Source: UBA5364 sp050259235 | Lineage (GTDB): Bacteria > Bacillota_I > Bacilli_A > RF39 > UBA660 | NCBI GenBank assembly: GCA_050259235.1 | Contig: JBLNAG010000005.1 | Location: forward strand, 1-64,000 | Direction of reading: 5' to 3' | DNA length: 64,000 nt | In this document: piece after piece, positions 21,305-29,244 of the stretch | Numbering within the stretch: the stretch's first letter is position 1 | Layout of the letters: every line of letters begins with the position of its first letter | Notes under the pieces: model-generated | Databases searched by the model: none | The model's input: the letters and a program-made list of their open reading frames with translations, nothing else | Told to the model about the DNA's origin: nothing | Position numbers and translations under genes: made by a program

Positions 21305-21640
21305 GTGAATTTTATAGTTAATCAACAAAATAGCATTACTGAAATGAATTTGCAAGAACAAAAGTTAGAAAAGCAACTAAACGATTTAAGACTTGAAAGA
21401 GAAAAACAAAAAAGATATTCTAATGGAGAGATAATTAATGATATGAAAAGATATATTGCTTTACTCAATCAGCAGTCAAAATCATTAAAAGAAGAACTTG
21501 CAAGTAAAAAGCGGATTGTTGATGAGTTCAGTGTAAGTAATGAATTACTGTCTAAAAGTTGGATAAATATTGCTTGTATGAGTGAGGCATTAAATAAATA
21601 TCTTAATCAATTAGAAAGAGTATTTACAATAAATGATTAA
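21305..21640 (+). CDS. Small coiled-coil protein, unknown function
   Basis: A 111-aa protein, nearly all charged helix: a coiled coil at about residues 14-75 (LQEQKLEKQLNDLRLEREKQ and following). Start GTG 21305 with gaggagaaag upstream. It overlaps the next ORF by 8 bases. No family recognised. Confidence 0.55.
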   Translation: MNFIVNQQNSITEMNLQEQKLEKQLNDLRLEREKQKRYSNGEIINDMKRYIALLNQQSKSLKEELASKKRIVDEFSVSNELLSKSWINIACMSEALNKYLNQLERVFTIND

Positions 21641-21848
21641 TGTAAGTAAAGATGTTTATCTTTTACAGAATGAAATTACATTAAAAGAAAAAGAAATTCA
21701 AGATTTACAGAAATATATTAAAAGTGAAGATAATAAACTTATAGAGTTATATTATTGGACTGAAGATATGCTTAATAGTTTAGAGCAACAATTTCAAGTA
21801 ATGACTAAGAAACTTCAAGAAATTGAGGAATTAAAGGGAAATATCTAG
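21633..21848 (+). CDS. Small coiled-coil protein, unknown function
   Basis: A 71-aa helical protein with heptad-like LQNEITLKEKEIQDLQKYIK and a second helix near residues 45-68. It overlaps the preceding coiled-coil gene by 8 bases, so the pair is translationally coupled and may form a heteromeric complex. A large hairpin (21856-21905) follows. Confidence 0.5.
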   Translation: MINVSKDVYLLQNEITLKEKEIQDLQKYIKSEDNKLIELYYWTEDMLNSLEQQFQVMTKKLQEIEELKGNI

Positions 21849-21855
21849 TAAATTA

Positions 21856-21905
21856 TGGTTAGCCCCTCTAATAAAATCTAAAAGTTTGTTTAGAGGGGTT
21901 GGCTT
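21856..21905 (+). terminator. Long hairpin after the coiled-coil genes
   Basis: The arms gcccctctaa (21863 region) and ttagaggggt-tggctt (21888-21905) form a strong stem with a ~20-base loop. The poly-T is weak, so it may be an attenuator or processing site rather than a classical terminator. Confidence 0.5.
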
Positions 21906-21908
21906 AAT

Positions 21909-21973
21909 GTTTATTAGGTTGTACACTCTTAATTAGCTTAGGAGTTTATACAAGAGTGTAATAAACTTCATTA
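21909..21973 (+). repeat. Interrupted inverted repeat upstream of the recombinase
   Basis: gtttatta...acactctt on the left and aagagtgt-aataaac on the right are complementary around a ~22-base loop (ACACTCTT near 21925, AAGAGTGT near 21952). It lies ~200 bases upstream of the large serine recombinase and may be a regulatory site or recombinase-related sequence. Confidence 0.5.
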
Positions 21974-22061
21974 GCAAAATATATTTAATTAGACATATTC
22001 ATAAATGGTACAAACATTATAAAACGTTAATTACATATATTTAACTAGGAGGTATATTATA

Positions 22062-22157
22062 ATGAATAATAGGAAAATTATACTATCTAAAAGTATTCAA
22101 GAAAAAATGATTGAGTTCTTCTTAAGAACCTCTATACCTAGAATGATACAATCATAG
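22062..22157 (+). CDS. Micro-ORF (31 aa) preceding the large serine recombinase
   Basis: An ATG at 22062 with a strong ribosome site aggaggt (22047-22053) opens a 31-codon frame ending in TAG. The peptide begins MNNRKIILSKSIQEKM and continues with a short FFLRTSIPRM segment. It ends 20 bases before the recombinase start, so it is probably in the same transcript. The function is unknown. Small proteins in this place could be excision factors or regulators. Element 2 has an unrelated micro-ORF in the same place. Confidence 0.6.
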   Translation: MNNRKIILSKSIQEKMIEFFLRTSIPRMIQS

Positions 22158-22176
22158 TGATGCATTAGAGGTATAT

Positions 22177-23709
22177 ATGGTAGATAATAAATTAAGAAAC
22201 GCTGGTCTATATATAAGAGTTTCTACTGAAAAGCAAGCCCAAGAGGGTTATTCGGTAGCAGCCCAAAAAGAAAATTTAACAAGCTTTGCAAAACAGCAGG
22301 GTTGGAATATTTTTGAAATATATTCTGATGAGGGTATAAGTGGTAAGAATATTCAAGATAGACCTGATGTAAAAAGATTAATCAATGATATAAAAAATAA
22401 AAAGATAGATGTAGTTGTATTATATAAGTTTGATAGATTGACAAGAGATATGTTAGATACAGAAAGTATTATCAAACTTATCCAAGAGTGTGGCATTGAA
22501 GTTTATACTATTTCAGGTGGAACAGTTGATGTATCTACTGCAACAGGTAGATTTTTAATTCGTATGACAGGTGCAGTCGCTCAACTAGAAAGAGAGCAAA
22601 CTGTTGAAAGAGTAAAAGTAGCATTTGTTCAAAAAGTAAAAGAAGGCAAATCCTTATGTAGTTCTACTCCCTCATATGGGTATGATAGACCAAAATATCA
22701 AGAAATACAGACAATTAATAATGATGAAGCAATCATTGTAAAAAGAATATTCAAAATGTACACAGAAGGGAAAACATTTACTGAAATTGCTGATCTTTTG
22801 AATGCTGAGGGTATTCCTACTAAGAAGAAAGGAAAAGTACAAAAAAGAAGATTTAAAGAAGAAACATACACTATAAATAGTGTATGGCAACCTAAAACAA
22901 TAAGATTAATATTATCTAATATTACTTATATTGGTGGGGTTAGATATGGTATTAATTCTTCTAACGGATTTGAAGAACTTAATGGTTTACATAAACCTAT
23001 CGTATCTAAGAAATTGTGGGATAAAACTCAAGAGAGATTGGGTAAAATTAAGAAAGTATCTAGAACTAATCACCCTAAAGATGATGTTTATTATTGTGGA
23101 ACTTTAGTGTGTGGAATATGTGGACAAAGATTAACTACTCAAAGAACAATTAAAAATAAAAAAGATGGTACAAAATTAATTCATTATGGTTATAGATGTA
23201 TTAATAGAGAAAAAGGTCACTGTACTGCTCTAGGTATGAGTCATAAAAAAGTTGAAGAAATCTTTTTAAATTACATTGAAAATATAGAGGAATTATCTGA
23301 AATTGAAAATGTTGATGGAATAGAACAGGATGAAGAAGACTTTAGTAATATAGGGCATTTAAAGAAAAGGTTATCTGAAATTGATAACAAGAAAAAAGAA
23401 GTTATGAACTTATTTATGACAAATGATATAGACTATAATCAAATGAAATATATGACAACTGAATTAGATAACCAATTAATTATATTAAGTGATGAATTAA
23501 AGGCATTGGAAAAACAACATAAACCATCTACACAAATTGATAAAAGTTTAATTGCTAATACTATCAAAGAACATTGGAAATATTTAAGTAACAAAGAAAG
23601 ATTAGACTTTCTTACACAATTTGTAGAAGAAATAGTTATTGTCAATAGGGATACTGATAAATTAAAAGGGCAGCCTGAAATAATAGAGGTTAAATTTTAT
23701 GAAAATTAG
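22177..23709 (+). CDS. Large serine recombinase (integrase) of element 1
   Basis: A 510-aa large serine recombinase. The catalytic domain starts AGLYIRVSTEKQAQEGYS (catalytic Ser at about residue 15), with the DRLTRD motif near 88-93 and an E-helix (GAVAQLEREQTVERV). The recombinase domain follows (residues ~165-265). A zinc ribbon with CGTLVCGICG near 307-316 and a later C is next, then a long coiled coil (~390-450). This is the usual architecture of integrases that catalyse attP x attB integration. It lies ~2 kb from the right att core, as expected for the enzyme that inserted element 1. Ribosome site gaggt precedes the ATG. Confidence 0.95.
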   Translation: MVDNKLRNAGLYIRVSTEKQAQEGYSVAAQKENLTSFAKQQGWNIFEIYSDEGISGKNIQDRPDVKRLINDIKNKKIDVVVLYKFDRLTRDMLDTESIIKLIQECGIEVYTISGGTVDVSTATGRFLIRMTGAVAQLEREQTVERVKVAFVQKVKEGKSLCSSTPSYGYDRPKYQEIQTINNDEAIIVKRIFKMYTEGKTFTEIADLLNAEGIPTKKKGKVQKRRFKEETYTINSVWQPKTIRLILSNITYIGGVRYGINSSNGFEELNGLHKPIVSKKLWDKTQERLGKIKKVSRTNHPKDDVYYCGTLVCGICGQRLTTQRTIKNKKDGTKLIHYGYRCINREKGHCTALGMSHKKVEEIFLNYIENIEELSEIENVDGIEQDEEDFSNIGHLKKRLSEIDNKKKEVMNLFMTNDIDYNQMKYMTTELDNQLIILSDELKALEKQHKPSTQIDKSLIANTIKEHWKYLSNKERLDFLTQFVEEIVIVNRDTDKLKGQPEIIEVKFYEN

Positions 23710-23733
23710 AGAGCAAAGCTTTCTTTTTTTTAT
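23708..23733 (+). terminator. Terminator after the recombinase
   Basis: Hairpin gagagc/gctttc with an eight-T run directly after the stop. Confidence 0.75.
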
Positions 23734-23843
23734 TTAAATAAGTATAGGAATAGATAAAACTTCGTATTTATGATATAATATCTGTAGAAATTTGCCATAA
23801 TTTGTCAATTAGAATCTGTGTATATCATAAAGGGAGGTTTAAA

Positions 23844-25673
23844 ATGCAGTACAATAAATTTATTATAAAAAATTATAGGGCAATAAAGGGTCCACTGGAA
23901 ATAGACCTAAAAAACAAAATAATTCCGTTAGTTGGAATAAATGAGTGTGGGAAAACTACAATTTTACAAGCTATATTTGCTTTTGATAGAGGTAACGATT
24001 ATTTAAATAGTGGTAAACAAGTAAATGATATAAGTAATCTATACGCTTTAGAAGATGAACCATGTGAAATTAAGGCAGTAATAGATTTAAAAAAAGCTGA
24101 ATTAATTGCATTAATTAGTGGATTAATTAAAATTGATGAAGATAATAAATTAAAAAATGATGGTAGAAAACAAGAACTTGAAGAAGATAGCGTTGAATGG
24201 AAAAAGATAGATAAACAAAATCAAATTATTGAAAGAGAAATTGATATATATAGGGATACTATTGAAAAAGTAGAAGCAAAAATACCAGAAGAAGACATTC
24301 AATTAGAACTAATTAGACTTTTATCTGATAATGAAGATGATACATATGTGATAAATCATAAAGTACTAAACAAAATAGAAGATTATGAGCTTATAGAAGA
24401 AAGAATTACTAATCAACTTATAAACTTCTTACCACCAATATTATATAGTGATGACTTTAATGATAGACCGGCTGGTTCTGTTGTATTGACAGAAAAAGGT
24501 GATTCTACAGAATGGGAAAGAATTTATTCAAGGGTATTCAATAATGCACTTAGAAAATCAGATTTTAGTATATATTCACTATATGATGAAGATAATAGAC
24601 GAAGAAAATCTATACTATCAGATGTAAGTAAATATTTAAGTGACAATTTAACTGATGCATGGTCTAGATTTTCAAATGAAAAAAAGAAAATAACTATTTC
24701 GTTTGATTTAGAAGAACAAAAAGAAAATAACAAAGTTCAAAGATTACTTCAAATAAATATAGTTGAAGATGTGAATGGTCAGGAAAGAATTTTTGGTATT
24801 TCTGATAGAAGTAAAGGGTTTATTTGGTATTATAATTTTATTATGAAGATACAATTTAATCCAAAACAAAACAGCAAGGATAACACAATATTTTTGTTAG
24901 ATGAGCCAGGATCATATCTGCACGAAACAGCGCAGAATGAATTGTGCAAAAAACTAGTTGAAATTTCAAAAGGAGAAGGTGTGGTCATATATTGTACTCA
25001 TTCCCCACAATTGTTAAATCCAGCATATATACCACTAAATACCATAAACATTGTTTCTAAAAACAAATCTAAAGTTGCTTGTTCTTCTATATCAGAAACA
25101 AAAACAATTTCTACGAAAACTACGGCATTTCAACCAATATATGAAGCACTTCAAATTCCTGAATTCAAATTTATTGATAAAGACAAGAAAATTGTAGCTG
25201 TTGAAGGAATATATGATAAGTATGCTTTAGAGTTATTTTCAGAAGCAAAAAGTAATGTAATTTTCTTTGCTAGTGCGAATGCTAAGTCTATTAGAGATAA
25301 TATTCAGTACTTCATTGCATTCAATATAGATTATATGGCAATATGGGATAATGATGGTGCTGGAGATACGCATTTAAATACTGCAAAGAAAGAGTTTGGA
25401 GAATTTGAGAGTAAAAACTTTTTTAAACTGCCAGATCTACACAATAAAGGGATAGTTAGAATGGAAGAAATGTTTGAGCAAAGTGATATGGAGTTAATAA
25501 ACGCTACTTTGGGTCTTGATAAAAATACTTCTTACACTATAACTATGGGAACACTTTATTATTCTAGTAGTAGAGAAAAACAGTTAAAAGAAATTAAATC
25601 AAAATTATCCAAGAACTCTAGCAATAGTTTTTCAAGATTAAATGCTATGATAAAGGAACATTTCAATAATTAA
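23844..25673 (+). CDS. OLD-family ATPase with TOPRIM nuclease domain
   Basis: A 609-aa OLD-family protein. The N-terminal ABC-type ATPase half has Walker A GINECGKTT (residues 31-39) and, after a long coiled middle part, Walker B FLLDEPGSYLH and the switch histidine in YCTHSPQLL. The C-terminal TOPRIM nuclease has the first glutamate in VAVEGIYDK and the DxD motif as WDNDGAG (501-507). OLD proteins, including phage P2 Old and the Gabija nuclease GajA, act against phage or foreign DNA. No helicase partner follows, so it is of the single-gene kind. The start is ATG 23844 after agggaggt. It is the last gene before the right att core of element 1. Confidence 0.9.
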   Translation: MQYNKFIIKNYRAIKGPLEIDLKNKIIPLVGINECGKTTILQAIFAFDRGNDYLNSGKQVNDISNLYALEDEPCEIKAVIDLKKAELIALISGLIKIDEDNKLKNDGRKQELEEDSVEWKKIDKQNQIIEREIDIYRDTIEKVEAKIPEEDIQLELIRLLSDNEDDTYVINHKVLNKIEDYELIEERITNQLINFLPPILYSDDFNDRPAGSVVLTEKGDSTEWERIYSRVFNNALRKSDFSIYSLYDEDNRRRKSILSDVSKYLSDNLTDAWSRFSNEKKKITISFDLEEQKENNKVQRLLQINIVEDVNGQERIFGISDRSKGFIWYYNFIMKIQFNPKQNSKDNTIFLLDEPGSYLHETAQNELCKKLVEISKGEGVVIYCTHSPQLLNPAYIPLNTINIVSKNKSKVACSSISETKTISTKTTAFQPIYEALQIPEFKFIDKDKKIVAVEGIYDKYALELFSEAKSNVIFFASANAKSIRDNIQYFIAFNIDYMAIWDNDGAGDTHLNTAKKEFGEFESKNFFKLPDLHNKGIVRMEEMFEQSDMELINATLGLDKNTSYTITMGTLYYSSSREKQLKEIKSKLSKNSSNSFSRLNAMIKEHFNN

Positions 25674-25701
25674 AATAGAAAGCAAGGTCTTTCTATTTTT
25701 C
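25674..25701 (+). terminator. Terminator after the OLD gene
   Basis: Hairpin aatagaaag/ctttctatt with T run, overlapping the end of the gene. The stem is the same as at 12731-12758. Confidence 0.88.
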
Positions 25702-25758
25702 TTTCTATTTAGTATAATCAAATATAATAAAAACTACTTACAAAGTAGTTATGTTAAT

Positions 25759-26346
25759 TCAGTTAATAGCCTCTGCTAAATCATGAGTTACCATAATAAC
25801 ACTTTTTCCTTCACTCTTTATAATACGGTAAACATCATCTGATACAGCAAGCCTAGTCTGATAGTCTAATGCTGAAAATGGTTCATCAAGTAAAAGAAGA
25901 TTTGGATTATTAGCTAGTGTTCTAATCAAAGCTACTCTTTGCCTCATACCACCTGATAAATTAGGAGGATAACTATTGATGAAATCTTTTAATCCGTATG
26001 TATTTAATAAATTCAAAACATATTCTTTAGTTTCTTTAGTTAAATTATGATTTATTTCTAAACCGAGTAAACAATTGTCTAAGACTGTGCGCCAATCAAA
26101 AAGGCAATCTTGTTGGAGCATATAACCGATTTTAGTATTATTCCTAAACTGAATATTACCATTGGTTTTCTCTTCTAAACCACATAATATAGATAGTATT
26201 GTACTTTTACCACAACCACTTGGACCAACTATTGCTACAAACTCTCCATCTGACATAGTAAAAGAAAAATTATCAACAGCTAAAGTTTCATCTCTTTTTG
26301 TGTGATAAATTTTTCTTAAATTGTTTATTTTTAATATTTCATTCAT
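25759..26346 (-). pseudogene. ABC transporter ATPase, N-terminal fragment (split gene)
   Basis: 195 residues of a NitT/TauT-type importer ATPase: Walker A GPSGCGKST near residues 39-47, Q-loop MLQQDCLFDW, signature LSGGMRQRVAL near 130-140, Walker B LLLLDEPFSALD and H-loop MVTHDLAEAI. The frame ends one codon past the junction because of a stop supplied by element 1. The missing 54 C-terminal residues lie at 9961-10131. All nucleotide-binding motifs are here, so a truncated but folded protein is possible. Its ATG overlaps the stop of the binding-protein gene (TGA at 26343-26345). Confidence 0.92.
25764..25770. other. Element 1 attachment core, right
   Basis: TAATAGC, identical to 10125-10131. 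To the right the minus-strand ATPase sequence resumes without interruption. To the left the element's end encodes the accidental AAC TGA tail that closes the truncated ATPase frame. Confidence 0.82.
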
Positions 26347-26897
26347 TTATTTGAATAAGTATTATTAATTAATTTATCGTATGGAGCACTTTTTGTTAGT
26401 TCTTTAGCTGACTTCATAATTGTTTGAACGTGTTCAAAATCTTTTTCTTCAATATATGTTGTTTCAAACCATGAATCTATCTTTTGATAACGATCAACAA
26501 TTTTTATTAAATCATTCATTGATGTGTCAGGGAAATAATCAATGATTGCTTGTGCCACTGTTTTGGCATCATTATTATGGACATAGTCTAATCCTTTTTG
26601 AATAGCTTTAGTAAAGCCTTCAATAACATCTGAATTACTTTCAATATAGCTCTTTTTAGCATTATATGCTGTGTATGGGACAACTCCTCCTAATTCACCT
26701 ATAGATGCTACTACATAACCATAGCCACCTTGTTCCATCTTTAAAGCATTAGGTTCAAATAGGGTTACAAAATCACCAACTCCGCTAATAAATGCCCCTC
26801 CCATTGCTGCAAAAGCAATGCTAGTATCAATATTTACATCCTTCACTGGATCAATGCCATTTTCTCGCAATGCCCATTCAAAGGTCATTTCTGGCAT
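26343..26897 (-). pseudogene. ABC transporter substrate-binding protein, C-terminal fragment (split gene)
   Basis: 184 residues of the C-terminal lobe of an NMT1/THI5-like or SsuA/ThiY-type binding protein (MPEMTFEWALRENGIDP, then SIAFAAMGGAFISGVGDFV). The apparent ATG is an internal methionine. The real N-terminal part lies 13.4 kb away at 40289-40726. Joined at GGT (GRKGG | MPEM) the two give a 330-residue protein, the usual size. Without the signal and N-lobe this fragment cannot work as a binding protein. Confidence 0.92.
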
Positions 26898-26928
26898 ACC
26901 ACCATATCGGCATCAAAACTTATAATGT
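26898..26928. other. Element 2 left attachment site
   Basis: ACC (GGT on the minus strand) at 26898-26900 joins the host gene to the element. TCGGC lies at 26907-26911 and AAACTTATAATGT at 26916-26928, the mirror image of the right end. Confidence 0.88.
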
Positions 26929-26967
26929 AAAAAAACGTTATAAATAAAGGAAAGGTAAAACGCATTA

Positions 26968-26981
26968 ACAAAAATTTTTGT
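26968..26981. promoter_or_regulatory. 14-bp perfect palindrome before the Rep-like gene
   Basis: ACAAAAATTTTTGT is a perfect palindrome about 15 bases before the ATG at 26997. It could be an operator at which the downstream protein or the element's XRE regulator acts. Confidence 0.45.
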
Positions 26982-26996
26982 AAAAATGGTGGTATT

Positions 26997-27782
26997 ATGA
27001 CAAGAAAAAAGTTAGGAATAAGTCAAATTGAAATAAATAAAAAATTTGCGAGTAGAGAAGAAGCATTTAAATATGCGAAGAGTTTAAGAGAATTTATTAG
27101 ATACACTTGTAAGAAAAAGGCAAAAAATAATTGGCAAGCACAAGCAATGATAATAGTTAGTAATATAGAGGGGAGTACCTCATATGCTTATTACGAATTA
27201 AATGGACAAGTAGGTAAACCAAGGAAGAAAAGAGAATTGTTTAATAATAAAGAAATATATACAGATTGGCATATACATATTTTATTGGTGTCAAAACCAA
27301 GTTATGCATTTAGAGAGGAAATAAAAAAATATATTGATAAAAATTGGATTGAATTAGAAAGTTTATTTAATAAAGATGATTTTTTATATGCTAAATTAAA
27401 GTATAAGAAAAAGGTTTATAAAAAGAATACAAATATAAATTTTGCAGAGTATATGATAAATCAAAATGTAGATATATTATTTTGTAATTATAATTATACT
27501 AGTGAAAAAATAATACCTGATGGATATAGTATGAAGGATTTATATAAAGGCTATATGAAGAGCAGAACAGCATATAGATATTGTGGTAAGTATATAAAAA
27601 ATAATAATTGGGACGAAAAAGAAAAGATCGATAATAATTATTATAGAATAAAAGAATTTTACTATAACATAACTAAAGAACAAGATAAGAAGGAAATAGA
27701 TTCATTTATGAAAAAAGTAAGAATAAGTAAAATAGTAGAAAATAAGGAAAGGAGAAGTAATAAAATACAGAATATTGATTGA
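26997..27782 (+). CDS. Putative HUH-type Rep-like protein
   Basis: A 261-aa basic protein. The segment TDWHIHILLVSKP (His 92 and His 94) has the H-hydrophobic-H form of the HUH motif in rolling-circle Rep proteins and relaxases, placed in a hydrophobic strand. Candidate catalytic tyrosines follow in SRTAYRYCGKYI (residues 189-200). The N-terminus (FASREEAFKYAKSLREFIRY) is helical. I do not recognise the exact family and the assignment rests on these motifs. It is the first gene at the left end of element 2, with a ribosome site ggtggt and a repeat-rich non-coding region behind it that could be its origin. Confidence 0.6.
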   Translation: MTRKKLGISQIEINKKFASREEAFKYAKSLREFIRYTCKKKAKNNWQAQAMIIVSNIEGSTSYAYYELNGQVGKPRKKRELFNNKEIYTDWHIHILLVSKPSYAFREEIKKYIDKNWIELESLFNKDDFLYAKLKYKKKVYKKNTNINFAEYMINQNVDILFCNYNYTSEKIIPDGYSMKDLYKGYMKSRTAYRYCGKYIKNNNWDEKEKIDNNYYRIKEFYYNITKEQDKKEIDSFMKKVRISKIVENKERRSNKIQNID

Positions 27783-28090
27783 ATAACTTAGAAGAAGATA
27801 CATTGTTTTAAAGACAAACAAAAATATGATAATCATAAAAGACTATCATATAATATACACGATAATATATAAAACAAACATAGAAAGAAACATATAGAGA
27901 AACGTATAAAGAAATATAGAAATCAATGTTATAAAAGATATAAAATTGATATGAGTATCGTATAAAAAAACTTAAAAGTCTTTATATATGTCTCTACGTA
28001 TGTTTCTTATAAATAAAGGAAAAAATCAAAATTTACATTGAGAAACGTATATACCCTTATAGAGAAAAGTTAATAATCTTAATAAAAAAA
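27783..28090. repeat. Repeat-rich AT region, candidate origin next to the Rep-like gene
   Basis: About 310 bases without a gene. gaaacatatagagaaacgtataaaga (27887-27912, given as its ends gaaacata and gtataaaga) is matched by an inverted, slightly longer copy at 27979-28006 (tctttatatatg ... tatgtttc). The 12-mer gagaaacgtata occurs twice in direct orientation (27897-27908, 28040-28051). Such inverted and direct copies beside a HUH protein gene are what an origin of rolling-circle replication or transfer would look like. Confidence 0.5.
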
Positions 28091-28096
28091 GAAAAT

Positions 28097-28306
28097 TTAC
28101 TTTTCTTTTGATTCTATCTTAATTAATTCATTAGGAGTACAATTTAAGAATTTACAAAATTCTTCTAAATACTTAAAAGAAATAGAAGAAGTCTCTCCTC
28201 TGATAATTCGATTAATGTTTCGAGAGGTAATACCCATATTCTGGCACAACCAATATTTGCTTTTATTATTCTTTTTTAAAAGTTCTTCAATATTTAATAA
28301 TATCAT
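28097..28306 (-). CDS. XRE-family helix-turn-helix regulator (short)
   Basis: A 69-aa Cro/CI-like regulator. SKYWLCQNMGITSRNINRIIRGETSSISFKYLEEFCKFL (read in two parts) covers the five helices of an HTH_26/HTH_3 domain: recognition helix at SRNINRIIRG and C-terminal helix with LNCTPNELI. It is transcribed away from 28412-28999, and the 105-base gap between the two should hold divergent promoters. Confidence 0.85.
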   Translation of the reverse strand: MILLNIEELLKKNNKSKYWLCQNMGITSRNINRIIRGETSSISFKYLEEFCKFLNCTPNELIKIESKEK

Positions 28307-28411
28307 TTACATCACCATAACAATTGTACGAAATATAATAAATATAAATAAGATACTTGCATTACCCATACACTTATATTATAATAATATTGTATACGGA
28401 GGAATGAAGTT

Positions 28412-28999
28412 ATGATTATAATTGATATATTATTTTATTTATTTGTGATGGTGATGTTTATATTGCCTATATATCTGATAGTTAAAAAGGTAAAAAAAAG
28501 AAATTCGGCAAATGGAAATGAGATTTCTAAAGAGATAATAAAGATAGAAAAAGAAAAAACTTATGATAAATTAGATATGACACATATTGCTGGGATAGAT
28601 AATATTCAAAAAACACAAGATTGTAAAATTATTTTATACTCAGATAAGATAAATATATTTTTTAATAAAAACATGGAGTTTAATATAAAAAGTGAAAACA
28701 TTAAAGGTATGAGTATTATATTAGCGAAAGATTTATTGGAAAAGAAAAAAAGTCCAGTTCTTCGTGGAGTGGTTGGAAATATGATTGCTGGATCTGGCGG
28801 TTTAATATTAGGTGGAATGTCAGGGTTAAATAAAGGTAAAAAAAGCGAATGGGTATTAATTATTAATTATGTTTCAAAAAATTCAGAAGAAAAGTCTTTA
28901 GTATTTGGAATAAAATATAATAAATTATTAGCAGAAAATTTTATTAAAAAGTTTGAAAAATTAAATGGTCAAAGTATGAAAATTAATACAGAATTATAA
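28412..28999 (+). CDS. Membrane-anchored protein with PH-like domain, unknown function
   Basis: A 195-aa protein. One N-terminal membrane helix (about residues 3-25) is followed by a basic segment and a beta-rich domain (KIILYSDKINIFF, FNIKSENIKGM) that looks like a bacterial PH-like fold. A glycine-rich hydrophobic stretch VVGNMIAGSGGLILGGMSG (residues ~132-150) is a membrane-type insertion. Ribosome site ggagga. A terminator follows. The assignment of the fold is tentative. Confidence 0.5.
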   Translation: MIIIDILFYLFVMVMFILPIYLIVKKVKKRNSANGNEISKEIIKIEKEKTYDKLDMTHIAGIDNIQKTQDCKIILYSDKINIFFNKNMEFNIKSENIKGMSIILAKDLLEKKKSPVLRGVVGNMIAGSGGLILGGMSGLNKGKKSEWVLIINYVSKNSEEKSLVFGIKYNKLLAENFIKKFEKLNGQSMKINTEL

Positions 29000-29025
29000 G
29001 CCTAATAAAATTATTAGGCTTTTAT
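28998..29025 (+). terminator. Intrinsic terminator
   Basis: Perfect hairpin aagcctaata/tattaggctt followed by T-rich sequence. From here to 29244 I see no gene; a TATAAT box for the methyltransferase lies at about 29210. Confidence 0.88.
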
Positions 29026-29244
29026 ATGTATATGAGCGCCTATTTGCTATAAATGAAGCGCATTTTAAGGAGTTATTATATCTTGCGATAAAATATATAC
29101 GTTCATATATTTGACTGTTTAAAGGACGGATATGAAAGGTTTAAAAGAGTGGAAAGCAAAATTTGATTTTTTTAAGATTTCGATCTTTACTATAAAGATA
29201 AAATATAGTATAATAATATTATGGAAAGTATTCGAGGTGATATT

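Larger units (their letters stand above)
10125..25770. mobile_element. Integrative element 1, ~15.6 kb, inserted in the ABC ATPase gene
   Basis: The interval between the two halves of the ATPase gene is bounded by a 7-bp direct repeat TAATAGC (10125-10131, 25764-25770). It carries a large serine recombinase (22177-23709), a small resolvase, SSB, a RecA-like ATPase, a restriction-modification pair, a ClpP-like protease, an OLD-family nuclease and several unknown genes. No relaxase, coupling protein or type IV secretion gene is visible, so it looks like a non-conjugative integrative element or a relic. The in-frame repair of the host gene on removal is strong evidence for the boundaries. The exact crossover within the 7 bp is not known. 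Confidence 0.88.

Noticed and set aside
27783..28090. CRISPR array
   Set aside because: Repeats are few, partly inverted and irregularly spaced, with no cas gene in the window.
28215..28415. 66-aa plus-strand frame opposite the small XRE gene
   Set aside because: It is a shadow of the HTH gene on the other strand and has no ribosome site.
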